A DNA stretch of 33,543 nt from an uncultured Pelagibacteraceae bacterium (GTDB lineage Bacteria > Pseudomonadota > Alphaproteobacteria > Pelagibacterales > Pelagibacteraceae). Positions within the stretch are counted from its first letter, which is position 1, and the number at the start of each line of letters is the position of its first letter. Below, piece by piece: positions 32,043 through 33,543 of this stretch. The translations under genes were made by a program, and so were the position numbers. The notes beneath the pieces are model-generated. The model was not told the DNA's origin and made no database searches. It saw nothing but the letters and a program-made list of their open reading frames with translations. The stretch covers positions 1 to 33,543 of the forward strand of contig CACKOH010000010.1 in the NCBI GenBank assembly GCA_902601785.1, written 5' to 3'.

Positions 32043-33543
32043 TTACGATTTTACTCTGGACTTAGTAGGATCATAAAAAGGAAATCCAACTACTTTTGCG
32101 CTTATTCTTTTTTGGTGACCGTCAATTTTTCCAACTTCAACTTCTGTTCCAATTTCTGAATATTGAACATCCATTCTACACAAAGCTATATTTTTATTTA
32201 ATGTTGAGGATAAACATCCACTTGTAATTACTCCAATTTGAGATCTACCAATATGAACACAGTCACCATGACCTGCAATCTCTTTACCATCTAACTCAAG
32301 CCCAACAAGTTTTTTTTGAGGATTATTTTTTCTTCTTATTAATTCATCTTTACCTACAAAATCTTCCATTTTTGTTTTTAATGGAACTACAAAACCAATA
32401 CCTGCTTCAAAAGGATCTTGTTGACCATCAAATTCATTACCAAATAAAATTAATCCTGCCTCAATTCTAAGTTTGTCTAAAGCTCCAAATCCAGCAGGTA
32501 TCAAACCATCTTCTTTTCCTGCTTCCATTAATTTATCCCAGACCTCAGGAGCATGTTTAGGGTGACACCAGATTTCATAACCTAGCTCACCGGTATAACC
32601 AGTTCTAGAAACAATCAATGGTATTCCTTGCAATTCTTCTATTCTACAAATGCTAAATCTAAACCAACCAAGCTCATCTATGGAAGGTTGAGTAGGAGGT
32701 GTAAAAATTATTTTTTTTAAAATTTCTCTACTTTTTGGGCCTTGTAATGAAACGTTACTTATTTGGTCTGTTGAATTTTTAATGTTTGCGTTAAAATTTT
32801 TCTTTTTTGCAATTTCTTTTAACCATTCACCTCCATATTCATCTCCACAAATCCATCTAAAACCAGTCTCATTTAACCGTAAAAGTGTACCGTCATCAAA
32901 CATCATTCCATTTTCATAGCACATTGCAGAATACACAATTTGACCTATAGATAGTTTTTTTATGTTTCTAGTAAGAGTATAATTTAATAATTCCTCTGCA
33001 TCTGGACCAATAATTTCAAATTTTCTTAATGAAGATAAATCAATAAGAACTGCACCATTTCTGCATGCGTTATACTCATTAACAAGTCCATGTTTTGTAT
33101 AATCATTTGGAAGCCAAAACCCTCGAGCGTCTATAAAGTTTCTAGTTAGTTTTGATGTACACTCGTAAAAGCCAGAATTTCTTGTGAGTTTTTTTTCTGA
33201 GTCTGTTTTCATTCTGAATGCAAATGATTTAGTAAATTCTTTTTTTTTGTCATATGTTCTAACAAAAATATTAGTTGGATTCCATGAATTACAAGGATCT
33301 ATATCACTTGGACAAGCAGTTGTTCCTATAGTTAAATCTTTTAATGCTCTAAACATGACATAATCACCGGGTCGAGAATATGACTCATCTGAAATAACTG
33401 AGTTTAATCCACCTTCAGATGTATTAAAAAATAAATTAATTGCGTGCCAGCCTTTTTGTTTTTGGAGACCATATTTAGACATACTCTCTGTAAGATTGTC
33501 AGAGCAATTTGCATGACCAAAATAACCAGCATCTTCATAGTAC
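32043..33543 (-). CDS. DUF1989-GcvT fusion protein, 5' end cut by window edge
   Basis: The frame is open through the window's right edge. Twenty codons precede the first Met at 33482 and read YYEDAGYFGHANCSDNLTES, so that Met is internal. The N-terminal part (up to about residue 85 after that Met) looks like the C-terminal half of DUF1989, with HANCSDNL, INLFFN and SRPGDYVMFRALKDLTIGTTACPSDIDPCNSWNPT. From about 110 onward it is a complete GcvT/aminomethyltransferase: RNGAVLIDLSSLRKFEIIGPDA, MMFDDGTLLRL with the catalytic Asp, SLQGPKSREIL, SRTGYTGELGYEIW, GFGALDKLRIEAG and a C-terminal barrel. GcvT domains pass a one-carbon unit from a bound aminomethyl or methyl group to tetrahydrofolate. 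The DUF1989 family includes carboxyguanidine deiminase subunits. The fused protein's substrate is unknown, perhaps an N-methylated guanidino or ureido compound. This is an inference. Confidence 0.75.
   Translation of the reverse strand, partial: YYEDAGYFGHANCSDNLTESMSKYGLQKQKGWHAINLFFNTSEGGLNSVISDESYSRPGDYVMFRALKDLTIGTTACPSDIDPCNSWNPTNIFVRTYDKKKEFTKSFAFRMKTDSEKKLTRNSGFYECTSKLTRNFIDARGFWLPNDYTKHGLVNEYNACRNGAVLIDLSSLRKFEIIGPDAEELLNYTLTRNIKKLSIGQIVYSAMCYENGMMFDDGTLLRLNETGFRWICGDEYGGEWLKEIAKKKNFNANIKNSTDQISNVSLQGPKSREILKKIIFTPPTQPSIDELGWFRFSICRIEELQGIPLIVSRTGYTGELGYEIWCHPKHAPEVWDKLMEAGKEDGLIPAGFGALDKLRIEAGLILFGNEFDGQQDPFEAGIGFVVPLKTKMEDFVGKDELIRRKNNPQKKLVGLELDGKEIAGHGDCVHIGRSQIGVITSGCLSSTLNKNIALCRMDVQYSEIGTEVEVGKIDGHQKRISAKVVGFPFYDPTKSRVKS

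Noticed and set aside
33480..33482. ATG at 33482 as start of the GcvT-fusion gene
   Set aside because: The frame is open for 20 further codons to the window edge and those residues continue the DUF1989 pattern, so this Met is internal.
1..33543. CRISPR arrays, insertion sequences, phage or integrase genes, direct repeats
   Set aside because: No regularly spaced repeats, transposase or integrase motifs, or flanking duplications were seen. Gene content is chromosomal throughout.

Overview
The window is AT-rich (roughly 30% G+C by eye), very densely coded, and rich in one-base stop/start overlaps and short operons. The gene set (COG0687-type ABC importer, type III glutamine synthetases, glxBCD/mgsABC-like genes, AMT transporter, yfgM-bamB, AFG1, yjbQ) fits a streamlined marine alphaproteobacterium, most likely SAR11 / Candidatus Pelagibacter. 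This is a judgement from gene content and composition; no search was run. I see no rRNA, tRNA, CRISPR array, insertion sequence or phage gene.

Left part, plus strand (1-6679): a polyamine-type ABC importer in the order ATPase (cut by the window edge), periplasmic binding protein, permease B, permease C. The binding protein has its own sigma70-like promoter overlapping palindromes, and a perfect Rho-independent terminator follows it directly. The terminator's U-tract touches the start codon of permease B. A three-domain beta-oxidation enzyme follows (NAD-binding, C-terminal dehydrogenase, crotonase).

Middle (6676-19180): a minus-strand pair (secreted HExxH protein and membrane-anchored cyclophilin). 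Then come a plus-strand agmatinase-family ureohydrolase with an aldehyde dehydrogenase, and a minus-strand ArgE-like deacylase. The following plus-strand genes run almost without gaps: CsaA, LysE-family exporter, aconitase, YfgM-like, BamB-like, a small cupin-like protein, AFG1-type ATPase and YjbQ. The importer, ureohydrolase, aldehyde dehydrogenase and deacylase suggest use of polyamines or guanidino compounds as nitrogen and carbon sources.

Right part, minus strand (33543 down to 19186): a DUF1989-GcvT fusion cut by the right edge, a small MarR-like regulator, a lone SoxB-like FAD oxidoreductase, a glutamine synthetase paralogue with an altered ATP-site motif, the three N-methylglutamate-synthase-type subunits (MgsA/GlxB, MgsB/GlxC, MgsC/GlxD), an unrecognised 136-residue basic protein, an AMT transporter and a 76-residue single-pass membrane protein. 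A strong terminator closes this run. Past it lie a previously uncalled 50-residue membrane protein gene, a second type III glutamine synthetase (GlnT/GmaS-like), a diaminopropionate ammonia-lyase-like enzyme and a DNA photolyase. Together this looks like a methylated-amine / N-methylglutamate module wired to ammonium transport. The usual four-subunit N-methylglutamate dehydrogenase is not visible; a single SoxB-like subunit and a GcvT-domain fusion are present instead. That unusual arrangement is the most interesting part of the window.
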